Positions 48,676 through 62,300 of a DNA stretch of 64,000 nucleotides are shown here, piece by piece. Position numbers and translations under genes: made by a program. The notes beneath the pieces are model-generated. The model saw only the letters and a list, made by a program, of their open reading frames with translations, was not told the origin of the DNA and did no database searches. The stretch covers positions 248,001-312,000 of the forward strand of contig JACATO010002142.1 in NCBI GenBank assembly GCA_018389105.1. Direction: 5' to 3'. The DNA is from Nautilus pompilius (Eukaryota > Mollusca > Cephalopoda > Nautilida > Nautilidae). How positions within the stretch are numbered: the stretch's first letter is position 1; each line of letters starts with the position of its first letter.

Positions 48676-51600
48676 ATATCCTTTTTGGTATATATGCTAC
48701 CACCTGTGTGTGTGTGTTTCGAAAGGTTGAGATGAAGGAGAAAATGAGAACAAGAAAAGAATGAAAATCTACAAAAAGTAGTAGACGTTCACTTTGGGTC
48801 TTTCTCCATTACTTTATTACTAATAACAGAACTAATATTCCAAAAAGTAAAAAAAAAAATATATATATATTTGAGGGGATGCCTTGGTGGTGTAGTGGGC
48901 TAAAGCATTTGTCACAAGTTGCTTCAAAATTAAGTAACAAACAGGTCGTCTTCTCAAGCCACTTTCTCTGAACCCTGATTATGGTGACTGGGAAAGGCTG
49001 CTGAAACATAGGTCTATTGGCTAATTCTGTTCTAGTAAATTGATGATAAATTTATGAACCAATTCCCTACTTAGCGAAATTATTTTTAAAAAATGAAAGG
49101 AGAGAGGAAGCATGTGAAAAACAATAGGAATGGCATAAAAGGGTTAAAGTGAGAAAAAGGATACAAGAGAAGTTTGAGAAAAGATGGCAGTGTTTGAGAG
49201 AGAGAGAGGACAAGGAAATGCTGTGAGACTAAAGGTGGAAGAGAGTGAAATGGGAAAACTGAGAAAAGTTGAGAAGAGGCGATTTGATTTTCAGTTTATT
49301 TCTCAAGTATTGCTGGTCTTTTGTCTTCTTTTTTTTCCTTAATTGGGAAGAAATGATTTGCGATTTCTCACAAATTTCACAAATCTGTCTACACTGATTT
49401 TGGACCACAACAGCATCCAGTCACACGCAAAGATGCCAGTCATGCCAACTCTGCACACACTCTGGTTGAACCACAACAAGATCACCAACTTAGGTATGTG
49501 CAAAACGGTGTGTCTTGTCATGACTGAATGGCTTATCTGCGGCAATTTTATAGGGAAACATTTTCAAAAAAACCAAGAGGTGACTATGCAAGCTTTTAGG
49601 GCAGAATCAGAGTCACGATTGCCCAAATAAACTGTTTGTGTGCCCCAAAGCAGCAGTTTGTTTCCCATAATATTTCCCCATTCTCAGTGCCTAGTTAAAG
49701 AAACGTTTAGTCATTTAAAAAATAATTTAAAAATTAAGATTAACAAAAGTCAAATAAAAGTATCTGCTTTTCAAAAACTTGTTAACTGCTAATGCTCATA
49801 TATCCTCATCGGAAATTACCAACCCCCTACCCTAAAATCAACAAAAAATCAGCAGAGCAACAAAACTTTTAATTTCCAGTTCAATGATGAATGTAACCAA
49901 CACAGATAACCAATTTGTCCACCGTTATGGCTGAATATAACCAGCATGAAAAATCCTAGCATTTATCAGTTAACTTGTAACCAAAGTTGCAGAATTGTAA
50001 CTTATCAATTTTCAGTGATGGACAGAAACAATGTGAAAAAAGCTGTAACTTGTCGACTATCAGTGAAACAAATGCAAAAGATAGGGAACTTTTTTGAAAA
50101 CTGACCTGACGGAAATATCATGGCGTATCATAGGATATGGTTTTGGGTCTACTATTGCTTGTGATTAATATAAATAAGAGTGCAGTAGATGTCAACATTA
50201 AAACGTTTGTAGATGATACTGAAATTTAATGCTATAACTAAAACTATCCAAACATAAACATCATTCTATAGGTGACACTGGATTGTTAGATGTCCAGGAA
50301 AGGATGTAGCAGTAAATGTTAATTACAATCTCAAATGTGAAGAGATAACCTGATGAAAGTAACAGGGGAAGATTGCTGAAACAGATTCTCTAATTAGTTC
50401 TTCTAACAAAGGTGGGTGGATTATGCTCCAACCATCTAGTTTCTGAAGGTAACAGATCACCAATAACCTTCCGCTACCATCAGTGCATTTCAGCTGCAAA
50501 TAGAATGTTGAGTAAATAAATGGAGTATTTTGGTTCATCCATGTCTTGAATTTTTTTGTGAAGGCATGAATTTCTTATTTTGGAAAAGACATGGATTTGC
50601 TTGAGTTTTGAGGCTATAAGCTAAATGATTTTTAAATATTAGATCTGTCAAATCTGAATTTTAGAAGATAGACTTAATATAGGTTTTCAAAATACTTAGG
50701 ATTTGCACATGTGGACAATGGCACTTTTTTCAGTACAAGGAGAGATAATCCCCAAAATAGCTAAGATTTTGGCATGTAAATTAAGTAGCAAATGTAGTTA
50801 AATGCTGATCATTTATATTGATGGCCATTTCTGATCCCTGAAGCCATGATGGCTTCTTGCTTCCTTGTAAGTACTAAACAGTAGGTGGTTTGAACGTCAG
50901 CCATTGGAGATGAATAACAAATTGTCAGCACTATTTTAATGCAAGCCAAATATATTCTATAGAAATAAGAAAGCTATGATGTAATCTAAATTTTATAGGA
51001 TCAGATGCTAAAAAAAAAAATATGCCTGAAGCAAACACTGAAGAAAATTTTTAATTTAAATATTTGAAAGTTAACTAAGCTGCCATATTTGTGTAAAGTG
51101 CAGTTTGATTTGGAATTCTCTGCAAAACTGATGTCAGATCACTGTGTTTATTTTCTTACAGGTGTTTTTATAACTCGCATTTCTAAATGCTGTCCGAGGC
51201 TAAAGCATTTAAGTATGATGAACAATGTGGCAGCTCCGAGTTATTTCAATGGCGGAACATATCAACAGTATCTAGATTACAGGTAAGCCTCGGCTTATCT
51301 CACGTCACATTTAAGAATTTTGATCAGTCACTTTAACGTTGATTTTATATAGATGGGACCCGTAACAGGGCTTGACTAGGCCCTCACCAATCCCCACCCC
51401 TGGAACATGGTTGTTTGGTTCAGTAAGCAGGTGAATAAGCTAATGTGGTATTTGATACTAAACACTTTGAAGAAACCGAACTTCTTTATCCGTGTTTGTG
51501 TTGTTGTTTTGAAAACATTACAAGAATATGCGGAGTTTGGCATTGCTATTTTCTAACAGGCAGTATGTTATCAGTCAAATTCCCAGTCTACAAGTATTGG

Positions 51601-52050
51601 ATGACACAGCCATCAACATGGAGGAAAGGGCAGAGGCTGAGCGAATCTATGAGAAATATCTCATTTATGGAACAACAGGACTAGGTAACAATGTTTTTAT
51701 TTAACTATTCAAAACGGAAGTCATCAAGAATGCCTTCAACTCTATCCCAGCTTCTAGCTTTCATCACTGGACACAGTTAATCCACCCCCACCCCCCCCCA
51801 TCCCCCACCTCCCTATCTTGCCATTTTTACAACTAGTTTAAGCCAGTTGAATGGATCAGAGTTAGTGAACTTCAGCAAGAAAATAATAGCATCACATTGT
51901 GTATTATTTGTGTTGAACCTTTGATGCAATCACTTGCTGGTAGCATCTCTTTTTTTTGTTTCAGTTAAGCCAGTCAAGCGAGAAACTTCAACTTCATTAG
52001 GAAGGAAGGAGCACTATGACAAAAACAAAAAAGGAACTGCAATGCACTGA
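48554..52050 (+). CDS. LRMDA: LRMDA-like leucine-rich repeat protein (C10orf11 family)
   Basis: Exons 48554-48675, 49351-49493, 51162-51282, 51560-51684 and 51965-52050 sum to 597 nt, 198 aa, the length of the human protein. LRR cores are [35 protein letters not shown] and [13 protein letters not shown], then the LRRCT-like [14 protein letters not shown] and [13 protein letters not shown]. This order and the tail match human LRMDA (HTLTLNKNRITDL, YLSLLGNVACP, KLPNLKFLD, REEA, VVKPK). No signal peptide or membrane segment. In humans loss of LRMDA causes oculocutaneous albinism type 7. The start is the first ATG after an in-frame stop at 48536-48538. The intron after exon 1 has U12-type signals; the others are GT-AG. 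Confidence 0.8.
48676..49350 (+). other. LRMDA: U12-type (AT-AG) intron of LRMDA
   Basis: It begins ATATCCTTT, the canonical minor-spliceosome donor, and has TTCCTTAAT at 49335-49343, the U12 branch consensus, 7-8 nt before AAG|. The reading frame and LRR spacing (23 residues) fit only this junction. GT donors at 48670 or 48687 would shift the frame or create a stop. Confidence 0.75.
48880..49033. mobile_element. SINE-like element with shared tail module
   Basis: Inside the U12 intron. GGTGGTGTAGTGGGCTAAAGC resembles a tRNA A-box head, and the end carries the CTGATTATGG...CTGAAACATAGG module also found at 50349 and 60147. No B box is clear, so the SINE label is tentative. Confidence 0.4.
49351..49493 (+). 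CDS. LRMDA: LRMDA coding exon 2
   Basis: Residues 41-88: [20 protein letters not shown] through HNKITNL, two LRRs. Donor TTAG|GTATGT. Confidence 0.85.
50349..50400 (+). repeat. dispersed module copy
   Basis: CCTGATGAAAGTAACAGGGG then GATTGCTGAAACA: a third copy of the module seen at 48973 and 60147. Confidence 0.4.
50823..50905. repeat. dispersed repeat, copy B
   Basis: Partner of 3530-3600. This copy has a short inverted pair around GAAGCCATGATGGCTTC. Confidence 0.45.
51162..51282 (+). CDS. LRMDA: LRMDA coding exon 3
   Basis: Residues 89-128 plus two bases: [20 protein letters not shown], then [11 protein letters not shown]. Acceptor TTTTCTTACAG, donor TACAG|GTAAGC. Confidence 0.85.
51560..51684 (+). 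CDS. LRMDA: LRMDA coding exon 4
   Basis: Residues 129-170: [20 protein letters not shown], then the acidic [13 protein letters not shown]. Acceptor TTCTAACAG, donor CTAG|GTAACA. Confidence 0.85.
51965..52050 (+). CDS. LRMDA: LRMDA coding exon 5
   Basis: Residues 171-198, [20 protein letters not shown], then a lysine-rich end and TGA. Human LRMDA has VVKPK at the same position. Confidence 0.85.
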
Positions 52051-52287
52051 AAGAAACCAGTATCTTCTTTTTTCCCTCCTGTTTATGGATATTACTACAT
52101 TACTTACCCTGCTAACAACTTCTAGCTTGTGGAACTGCTATCATAATACTATCAAGATTATTTACATATTTCCACAAAAAAGAAAAGGTTATTGTTGTAC
52201 TGGTTGTACAGGGCTATGGCAGCAAGTCATGTTAAATATATATATCTCCTGATTTTCCATTTAACCAGGATATTAGACACTACCCAT

Positions 52288-52293
52288 AATAAA
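52288..52293 (+). terminator. LRMDA: candidate LRMDA poly(A) signal
   Basis: AATAAA about 240 bases after the stop codon. Confidence 0.4.
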
Positions 52294-54989
52294 CAGTATT
52301 TTTCTTAAGTCATTACACTGATGTCTACAAGGTAGACAACCCTGGTGAGGAAGCATAGTTTGCTAGGTTACATTACCAGTCTTGCACTATGTGGAACCCA
52401 ACAAGGAACTCTGCATTTTCAGATATGGGAGGTTAACTAACCACTGGACTACCATGCCATTCAGTGTGAATTTTAGAAAGCAGTGTAACAGAGACTACTT
52501 GTCTGTTCTTCTAACCTATTTACAATACCACCAGGTTAATTTCCTAATACTTAACCTTTATGAACAGGAATAACCTGTTTAAAATACTTATTCTTCATTT
52601 CATGAAAACAGTGCTATTTTATTTCAGCTGATCATGTAATTTGGAAGTAGGGAACAATGTAGAAATACAACTGACACTTTGCTACAAGAGGTAGTTGTTA
52701 TCTTTAATCTATTAAGTTCTTAATTATGAATGGGTAAATAGCTCATAAAAACCAACTACAAAACATTCTAATAAAGAAAGGTGATTTCCATTCACTTCAA
52801 TGTGTTATTTCATTTGTTGCAAATTTAATGGATATAGAATTTAAAGACATTAATCATTTTCTCATCTCACAAACTCGGGTTTCCTTGTAAATCTCCAAAC
52901 CTGATGAAAGGCACACTTTTAAGAACAAAACAGGTTCTGGTAGTGCGACATCAAAAATAAAGAGTTATTTCAAGCTTTTCCCATCATCACATTATCATCA
53001 GTAATATTCTAGCTTATAAATCTGTTTTTCAGCAATCATTCCCTAGCACCATCATGAGTATTACTCCAGAGGACCATTCTTGGTGCTGACACCTCCAGTG
53101 GTACTAAATGATGGGAAACCTATAACCTACCAATTACTAATATTTTTAAAAACCAACTGAGGTGCTAGGACCAACAGTAGTACATAAAGAATATTCCTCA
53201 TATTGGTGAAAGGGAATGATCACCGAAACAACTTTACTAGCTAGATGTAATCTAATATGGTAATAAGAAAACACAAAAAAAAATCCTTTAAATTCTACAG
53301 ATCACCTTCTTTGGAACATCTTCAGACACTACTATACTGTTCAAAGCAAATCTATCCTTTGGTTAGATGTGGGGGAACAAAGATAATTGGATTCTACCTT
53401 TAATCCTAACAGGTAAATTAATAAATTGCCCTAAGCGAATCTGATGGAACCGGCCTTCTGTAGGAGCTTCCTTGTATCTCAATATATTTCCTCCTCCAAG
53501 CATTGCAGCAAACTATGAGAGAGTATGCTGCTGAAATTACATTGTTAATAAGGCATGAAAAAAAGAGAAGAGAAGAGCAGTGCATAGTCAACTCATGGGA
53601 ACTGTAATCAACCCTGAAATATAATGGCTTGATCTGGAATATTTAGCTCAAAGATGACCCCAAAAAGTCTGGACAAAGGCCATGAGATATCCTCAATGGG
53701 CAGTGCTCCTTTAGTATTTAAAAACTAGAAATATGTAGAGAGAGAGAATAAGTTCGCAAATTCTGTTTTAAAATGAAAACAAACTTATGAGCAAATTTTC
53801 TTTTATAAACCAAATTCAAAGTCAACAAAGATGACTGACATAAATTGCATATATTTAAAGATACTATAATCTGAACAAAAATCTGATCTTCTAAACCTGA
53901 TCAATATAATTTCAATAGAAATTTTTAAAATTCCATTTATTTTTAAAACTAAACGACAAATAAAACTACCAAGGGGAGATCACCTCTTATTAATTTTATG
54001 TTTACAATCAAGTTTTATTTAGAATGTTAAGATAAATGCAAAATATGTATTTCAATTACAGGTTTTTTATGTTTTTCAACTTATACAATTATAGTCATTT
54101 CCTTTTGAACATTTCAGGAGCTGTTGGGGTGAACTCTTTCTTTCTTGTGTTATTGAATCTCTTCTTATTGCTTGTCAATACAACTAAACTATTTTTTCTT
54201 GTGAAGCATCATTACACGCCTTGATTTTTGTATCTGAGGAGGAGAATACAAAAACCTGTCGTTTTATTATCTACATTTTAATCAAAGACAAAGCTGAAAA
54301 CCGCATAAGAACAGAACCTTGGTCAAGGATAAAACACAACAGTATATTTACAACAGCTATTTTAAGCCTTTTAAGCATAGCCATGACAAAGGGAGACAAT
54401 TCTGAAAAAAAAAATGAGCATGTGCAAAATCTGCCAAACATGCAGTTAGCTAGTGATTTTGTAGTAGTCTAGTGGGTTGAGTTTAAATTTTTTAAAACCA
54501 ACCCCCAATGGATACCCTAGTGATAAAGAAGTAAAAAAAAAAAACAACAAAAACCCCAGCTTACAAAGTACTATTTGTTGTTTTTTTTTCAATTCTGAAA
54601 ATAGTGTTCAGCTTCATTTTGAGTTTGTTCTAATAGTGATTAATTTTCTTTAACAGCTGTTTATAGCTCCCTTTTCGTGTCACATTTAAATGACTGCATT
54701 TTAAAAAAAATTTACCTTTTATTTCTTGCTTTCCTTCCTTTTTGTTTTGTTTATACTAGCGCATAGACAATTCTCATTTTGGAAATTTATAGTAGTGTTT
54801 CTGGGTAGCGATAAGCAGAAGACCTCTGTGTCAGAAGAAACGCACCGATAGACTGAAAAATAATTTTGTTAAAAACTTCAGTGCTTTTAAATAACAAGAA
54901 AACAAACAAATTGTGTGTAATGAATTTGTTTCAATGACTGTGTCACATTTTCCAAGAGTTGATTCTGTCAGCTGTAATGACATTAAGAA

Positions 54990-55150
54990 AAAATAACTGC
55001 ACCGCTTTTCAGTTGGCCATGAGCAAGTTTATGCTTCGCTACACCAAGATTAATTTATTAGAGAGATGCAAGCTGGATGGCCATGCAAGTCAGCAGATGC
55101 AAACAAGCAATACCGTTTGCTGCGCTAATTGATTGCATGTGTACAGCTAA
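54990..55150. promoter_or_regulatory. candidate conserved non-coding block
   Basis: High-complexity sequence in AT-rich flanks, with homeodomain-like TAATTTATTAG and GCTAATTGATTGCATG motifs and repeated TGCAAG/ATGCAA words. No function can be shown from sequence alone. Confidence 0.2.
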
Positions 55151-56156
55151 AGGTGAAAGTAAACTAGTTATTTATACATGTCCATCAGGAAGTTCTGGCA
55201 TGAATTTGGTCTAATGGATAGAATAAATCTATTCATTGTAGAAGGTAAACATGGAAAATCAAAAGATCAAAGGCAAATACAAGAGATGAACTTACCAATG
55301 TCTATGTCTCTGTATCCAGCCAGGTAAAATATATAAATAGATCTTAGATCTTTAAAAATTGAGCAATAATTAAATTACACATTCAAAAACTATATTTAAT
55401 TAATGTAACAGATACCTTTGTTAAGTGAAGGTTTTGGCTAAAATATCCCACAGGGAGTTAATGAAAAAAATAAAATCCAAAAATAGTTTCATTAAAAGTT
55501 GATATTCCTGCCTTTAGACCAGACAATAGTGGGAGTTTTAAACTTTTAACAAATAAAACCATAGGATTTGGTTTAAAATCCTTCACACGGTTGGGTTTTT
55601 CTTTTTGAATTTGTTGTGCACTATTTTCTGCTAAATAAAAATAAGTAAGTGCCTGATAGTAGTCGTGACAGGATATAATTAGTTAGAAAGTGGTTTAATT
55701 ATATATATATGATATTTAGCAAACTTTAGAAATCTGGTAAAGTTTCATTAAGTTTTTTTATTTAATGGTTTTAATTCAACTTGATACTTTTCAAAATGGC
55801 TGCATTCCTTAGAAAAACAAAACAATGACAAGAAAGTTTTGAAATGCCAAACAAAATTTTAAGGCTGTAAAGACTTTGAAACAACTATGATATAGTGTAG
55901 CACAAGACAGTTTAGAAACTTATTTTTCCATCTTCTATTTTCAATGATTTCAGTAGATGGAAAATAAAGAATTTAAAAAAAAAGTTATGAAAAATATATA
56001 AAAAATGTAGCATTCATTTATGATTTATAGAAAATATTAAAATAACATGTAATTTTACTTTGTATTAGATAAAACTGAAAATTTTCTCTGTCAGTAGTGT
56101 GTGCATGGGCACGCGTGTGTACAAGAAAACTAGGCAGAGGAATGCAAAAGAATGCA

Positions 56157-56162
56157 TTTATT
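56157..56162 (-). terminator. WDR61: candidate WDR61 poly(A) signal
   Basis: Minus-strand AATAAA about 67 bases past the stop codon. Confidence 0.6.
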
Positions 56163-56228
56163 AACCAATGGAAGGAATTAATAAGATGAAAGATTTTTAT
56201 GAACTCAATGTGAGTTGGTGTCAAGCTA

Positions 56229-56318
56229 CTACAAAGGACAGTCGTAGATGTGAATGGCTTTGTCATCAGATACAGACACAATCTTGCTGCCATTGAAATT
56301 ATACTTGGCACACCATAC
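56229..56318 (-). CDS. WDR61: WDR61 last coding exon
   Basis: [20 protein letters not shown] through CPL and TAG. Acceptor TTTTTACAG. Confidence 0.95.
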   Translation of the reverse strand, partial: VWCAKYNFNGSKIVSVSDDKAIHIYDCPL

Positions 56319-59300
56319 CTGTAAAAAACAAATAAAAACAATGGGTAGTAATTAAGCACCATCTATATTAAAAGGGAAAGTGATTTGTGGCAGCAGGAAA
56401 TGTTTGCTGAAATTGCCTGTAGAATTTATTCCAGCTAACAATGGAAGAAAATGCAAATTAAGCCAGTTCAACAGTGGTGGTGTTTGACTAGAAGGGAAAT
56501 CAAGCCAGCCAGCCAGTCAGCACATTACATTTGCCAACACTCACTAATCACAGCTGCTACAGCATAAAAGGTTAAAGAATATATAACCTAAATAAATATA
56601 GAATTTTCAGATGATATAAAATCCAGTCTAAACACAAACAAGATAAAAATACAAAGAACCATAGCCAGGGATGGAGAATATGCATGGTATAGATCTGTAA
56701 AGAGAAGTGCGCCATCTGTTGCTCATTAGTGATTGGAGAGATAGTAGTTGGTCACTGAGAACTGATTTGAGATTTCTAACAGACAGATTCCATAATTTTA
56801 AATTTAGAATCAGTACAGGGCCAGGCCAAAATTTTGTTGTTGTCCACTTTAAACTGATGCCTAGTTAATGTCATATGAAAGAGTCCTTATGTTCAGAAGA
56901 AAAAGTTTAATAAAACTTTGTTGTTTTTTTATAGCTCAAATACATTGCACACAAGAATGAGAAACTCTGGAGGGAGGAGGGGGAAAGTCAGTTCTGGGCA
57001 TTTGCTATATTTATCCAAGAATACTCACCTTCTTGAAGAAACACCTTAATTCACATTTCCATAACCATTTTTTCAGCAGCAGTCCTACCTGGCACTGCAC
57101 CCAAACTCAAGTAAAACATTTCTGTTTCCTCTCTACCTGCATCCATTTAGCTAGTACTTTTACCATTTTAACAATCTCTGGCTACACATTCACTTGTTCT
57201 GCTAACTAACTTGCAGAAAACTGTGCAGCTGCCATTATATGGCCACATTTACAAAAGCAGCAATTAAAAAAAAACAACAACAACACATGGGTAACAGCAT
57301 CTCTGCAGTCAGTTCCCTTACGTGTGTGCAATGTGAGCCTGGCTGCAGAGTGAAATCTCACAAAGCAACTGATTATAACAATCAAACATAGCTTCCTTTT
57401 GCTAAAAATGGAAGCAACCTGGACATCTCACTCACTTGGTCTCCATGTTCAGCAAACGAGTGCACACACTGCCGAGTTCCAGCACTCCATATTTTCACTT
57501 TCCGATCAGATGACCTAGAGAAAAACAACAACAACAAAAATGAATAAACATTATGCAAAATGCTTTTAAATCATCAAATGTCATCTTTTTGTGGTCTATT
57601 AGAATAATTTTTCTGCAATTTTCAGATAACAAGGACACAACTCTGTCAATATGGGATTTTAATGTTTCTTGGCACCTGCTTCACCTGGTAATCTGCTTCT
57701 TTGGAAACATTACTGTTATTGTATGATGATATAACATAAATATCTACATACAGCTTACAGGGAATGTTAAATATTATCTTAGTATTTTCTACTTAATTAA
57801 TTAATTAAAACAACTAACTAATTCAGCCCCCTTAAAAACAGAACCCTGCAAACAATTTATCCCTTTTGAGACCTAAAAATTCTGGGAACAGAAGCAAGAA
57901 ATTTCATTTAGTTGACTGTAATGATCAATTTTCATATAACTGATGATAGAAGCAGCACTGCTTTATGACATTGGTATGAAGCACAGCTAGACAGGGCCTG
58001 ACATGGGTTGTAAACAACATACAGGCTGGAATCTGCCATGAAGCAGATTTCCTTTACCACACCTAAGGGTCTATAAGAACAGAGCCAAATGTTAAACAAG
58101 AAATTCCCTACAGTTTTAAGGTGACTACAAACTATTAGTCACAAAATTAGGTAGCTTACTAAATGCATCAGTGGAGTTACCACTCCCAGGATTTGTCAAC
58201 AATAATATAAAAACCTCTACTAACTATCTCATCCACTGCACATGCATTGTATTTTCTTGTTATACAAAAAATTTAAAGGAAAATGCTGTTGTATTCTATA
58301 ATTATCCAACTAACGCGACATTTATGTAAAAACTGTTAAAAAAGAAGTTTCAACATTACCAAACATCCATGATGACTGTTTGACATTTGCATCTCTGAAA
58401 GATGCACTGTCAGGTTGTTTTATAAAGTTATCACCTGGTGTAGCCATCTCTTCCTATAGCATGTATATAAAGTCTAACTTCCTGTCTGCTGCTGGAATGT
58501 TAGATGCAGTTCATGTCACTACAGGAGGAGGAGAACCTAGCACGAACTATTGTCCATATGATTTATGATTTTGGTTTAGAACTAGCCAACTAATATTTCA
58601 CAGCAGCCCATACCATGCTGCTACCACCACCACATTTGTTATGAGAATGACAGCAAACAGATCCTTCTACCACTAACTAAATCATCAGTTGTTTTATGAA
58701 AACAGTCAAGATTTCCCCACAGCTTTCTGAATCTTGTTATCTCATCTCAGAGTCTCCATGGAGAATGGATATGCTGCTACACCATGTTCCTATAGAAATT
58801 AATACACTCTTGAGTCACTTTTAAGCAGAGATTTTGTAGATATAGCAAACCCCCAATTATCTCCACTTCTGCCTGTAACTTTGTGATGGAATACAACCTG
58901 ATTTATGTTAGACAGGTGCAAACAGCTAAGCCATTACCATTCTTTGGAAAAGGCCTTCATTAAACATGCCTTTTTTTCAGTTGAGGCATCTTGATACTTA
59001 GTGGTAAAGATTTGAAAAAAAAACATTCATTTTTTTAGTGAATCACATACTATCCAAGTACAAGAATGTATAGTTATTCTTTGAAACAAATGTTCATACT
59101 CTACAAAACATGGAAAAATAGATGAACAAAGGAAATTTACATATTGTCTATTGTCTGCACATCCAATGACACTGTCAAAAAACATGCTAACCTGTATGAT
59201 AGAAAAAACATAATTTCAATGGCATCACATTATAGATCATATTTCTTGAAAAGGGTGTATTCTTGAACCAGGCATTTATAAATAACAAAAGCAAGGTGCT

Positions 59301-62300
59301 AACTGAATCTATTTAGGCCTTTCTTGCCACCTTATTATCATACTGAGAGAAAGTGGTCTATTCTTCAACTGATATACTGTTAAGAAGAATTCAAAACAAA
59401 CAATGGAATTCCTGAAGCAGTACCAGATAAACAGATGCTTATTCATATTATGCAATGAAAAGATGTATAAAAATTACATTCGATAGCTGAAATTCATTAC
59501 TTCAGTGCATGCAAATTCCATTTCATAGTTGTACTTACCCTGAGACAAAATGATTGTTGTCTGGACAGAAAGCCACACTCAGAACCCATGAGCCATGACC
59601 AGAGAGAGTACCAGCCAAGTTTGCATGTTGTCTAAATCAACAAATAATAGTTATCAGATGTGTGGTAAAGAATGCAAGAAATACATTGATGTTACTGTTA
59701 TCATAAAAGCTACAGTGAGTGAAGAATAAGCTTTAGTTGAAGGTATCTTTGGATGGTTTTTCTTTTTAAATTCCAGTATCTAAGCTAATTAGCTTCTTTA
59801 TAAATTGCTTTCTCTGTACTAAAAAAGAAAAGATAGTTAGTTGACATTTCTCATAATCTTAACTAGTAAACACATTCATGCTTCAGCTTGCTGCCACCAA
59901 CAATGTTCAGTCTCAAAGAAGACTGTTTTTGAGTGCAGCAATGTTAATTTGCAGTAAATGTTTCTATTTTTGGATTGCGCTGTACAAGCTTGAGTTGGCC
60001 TTGCCAAGTTTCTGTGTAGTTTTGAGCAACGCTTTAGCTCATTGTGCCTCCATGAATTCCAAAATGACACAAGCCACTCATACATTGCAAAAAATAGCAG
60101 CTGCTATTACATATTAACATCATGAATGTCCTTCTCAAGACTAAACTCTGATGATGGCAATGAAAAGATTCTGAAATATAGGTTCATTGGTTTTCTTAAT
60201 ACTTCTAAGATGATGGGAATTGACCAAACACTTTACTTTTTGTAGATAACATATCACCAATAACTCCCTGTTCTTATCCCGCACTGTAAAGGTTTAACTA
60301 CTTTTTAAGTTAGGTAATACTGCTGTTAAAAATCTGAATTATATGCATGCATTGAAAGCATTAAAATATATGTTGGTGAAGTTTTTGGGGTGAAATGTTG
60401 TCTAGCTACTACTGAATGGGACTTATGGCACAGCAGCACTGGCTGAGTTATTATATACCCAATGAATGATCCACTAATATTCTGCCAACCAACTTTATTG
60501 ATAGTGTATCTCTAGGGTTTGGGATCAACAAGTAGAACTGCCTTTTTGCTGTTTGTTTGGGTAAATGAGCCACAATAACTTGTTTGGTTTCCACAATGGA
60601 CAGGAAGAACAGATGAAATTCATTTGTCACTGTAAACAGAGATTCTTCTTTTGATTTCTCATCTAGTCTGTACAAATATAGTTGCCAGCTCACTCTGCAA
60701 GGGACTGCCCTCTGACCAGACAAAAGATAGAAAGGTTGTTAACACTGCCAGCTAGGCAAGTTAACAGCAAAACACTGGGGGATAGGTCGAAACAGAGGCT
60801 GGATGACATTCAGAACAAGAACATTCATGGTAATCTCCTTAGATGTACACACACACACTGAAAAGTATCTGTGAGCACTTTCTATGGGAGCAAACCAGAA
60901 CATCCAGAGAAACACTACATTGATAAGCATGTGGATAAGAGCATGAAAAAAACACAAAAAGTTTGCCAACCAGAGTCAGGAGGCAAACTTGCTTTAAAGA
61001 TTCTAATCACTTAACAATCGAGGCATCAATCATTGAAAGCCTGGAAAGAGGAGGAAACTTACACATCGTAAATTTTAATGTGATTATCATCAGATCCAGT
61101 GATGAGCAGTTGAGAATCTGGAGAGAAGCACAGTGATCTAATTGGCATGGCATGTCCTGAAAAAAAAACAAACAAACAAAAAATTTGTTGCTTATGGTTT
61201 GCAATATGGGAAAAGTCTAAATCTCTGTTGGAGAAAAAAATAACCAACTTGAAAAGTTCTTTAAAAGCTCAAAACTAGGTATTTTTAAGGGGGGGTTTAT
61301 ATAAATTTCCAACCATAATATACTTATTCCTAAATGCTTTTCCATTGCTTGCTGTGGATGATGCTCAAACATAAACATACCAGGCATGGAGTGAATAATT
61401 TTGTAACAAAACTCAGAAATGGCAATTGGGTGAACAGTGAGCTCTTGTGGTCAGTTTGGATTATTAGCTCATCAGTTAATAGCAAAAACTGACAAATCCT
61501 GTATGACAACAGCACTAGTAAGTCTTACAACACAAGTTTAGAAAAGGATTTTTGATTTTGCAAGTCCTTACATTTTCTTGCTGCATTTGGTTTGGCATTT
61601 TAGCAAAGTCTGATGTAAACAACAGTATAGCAAACAGATTTATACTTAACTAAGTTAGGATTTTCCTTGGTGACAATGTAAGTTTTGAGCAACAATCAGG
61701 ATGGCCAGTGGCTCAGAGCAGTTAGGCTATGGGATTGTCATGGCTGAGGGTCCAAGTTTGATTCCTGGTTGATGTCAGTTTAGTTTGGCATTTTACCTGT
61801 CTGGCATGGTTTCTTCTAAGTTCTTCTCTATCACCTGGTTGTGTGGGTTCCCTCCAAGCACTCTGGTTTCCTGCTATATTTAAAAATGAAGAGTTCTAGT
61901 AAAGCTATCCCTGTAGAAGTCTGAAGTACTTGGCCCCTTGTGGCAGAGAAGCTCTCTAGGGGATAATTATGGCACTATGTTCCCTTACCAGGGTTTCGTG
62001 GAACATTCTTTTTTGCACGCTACTATCCTGGCCATTTTATTAATTTCCCAGATTTGATTCCCAGGGATGAGCTTGAGTGTTGTGTACCATGTCAATAATC
62101 ACTACCTGAAACCTTACAAAAACATCTCACAACAAGCTTTACCTTAGTTCATGGTGCCTATGAATCACAGGTGTCAACTGTTGTGGTGTTCACACAGGGC
62201 ACTAGATCCAAAAATGCCTCCATCTACTGTGGGTACTCAAACTCATGTGGTGTTTTTGCGATTATTTAAATTGTGACTTCTTCTATGGCTACTGAGATTA

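Larger units (their letters stand above)
52051..56228. other. convergent intergenic LRMDA / WDR61
   Basis: No exons recognised. AATAAA at 52288-52293 is a likely LRMDA poly(A) signal. Short repeats lie around 52.9-53.2 kb and a complex block at 54.99-55.15 kb. Confidence 0.55.

Noticed and set aside
61700-61770. functional tRNA gene
   Set aside because: A- and B-box-like words are present but no cloverleaf can be formed; fits a SINE head.
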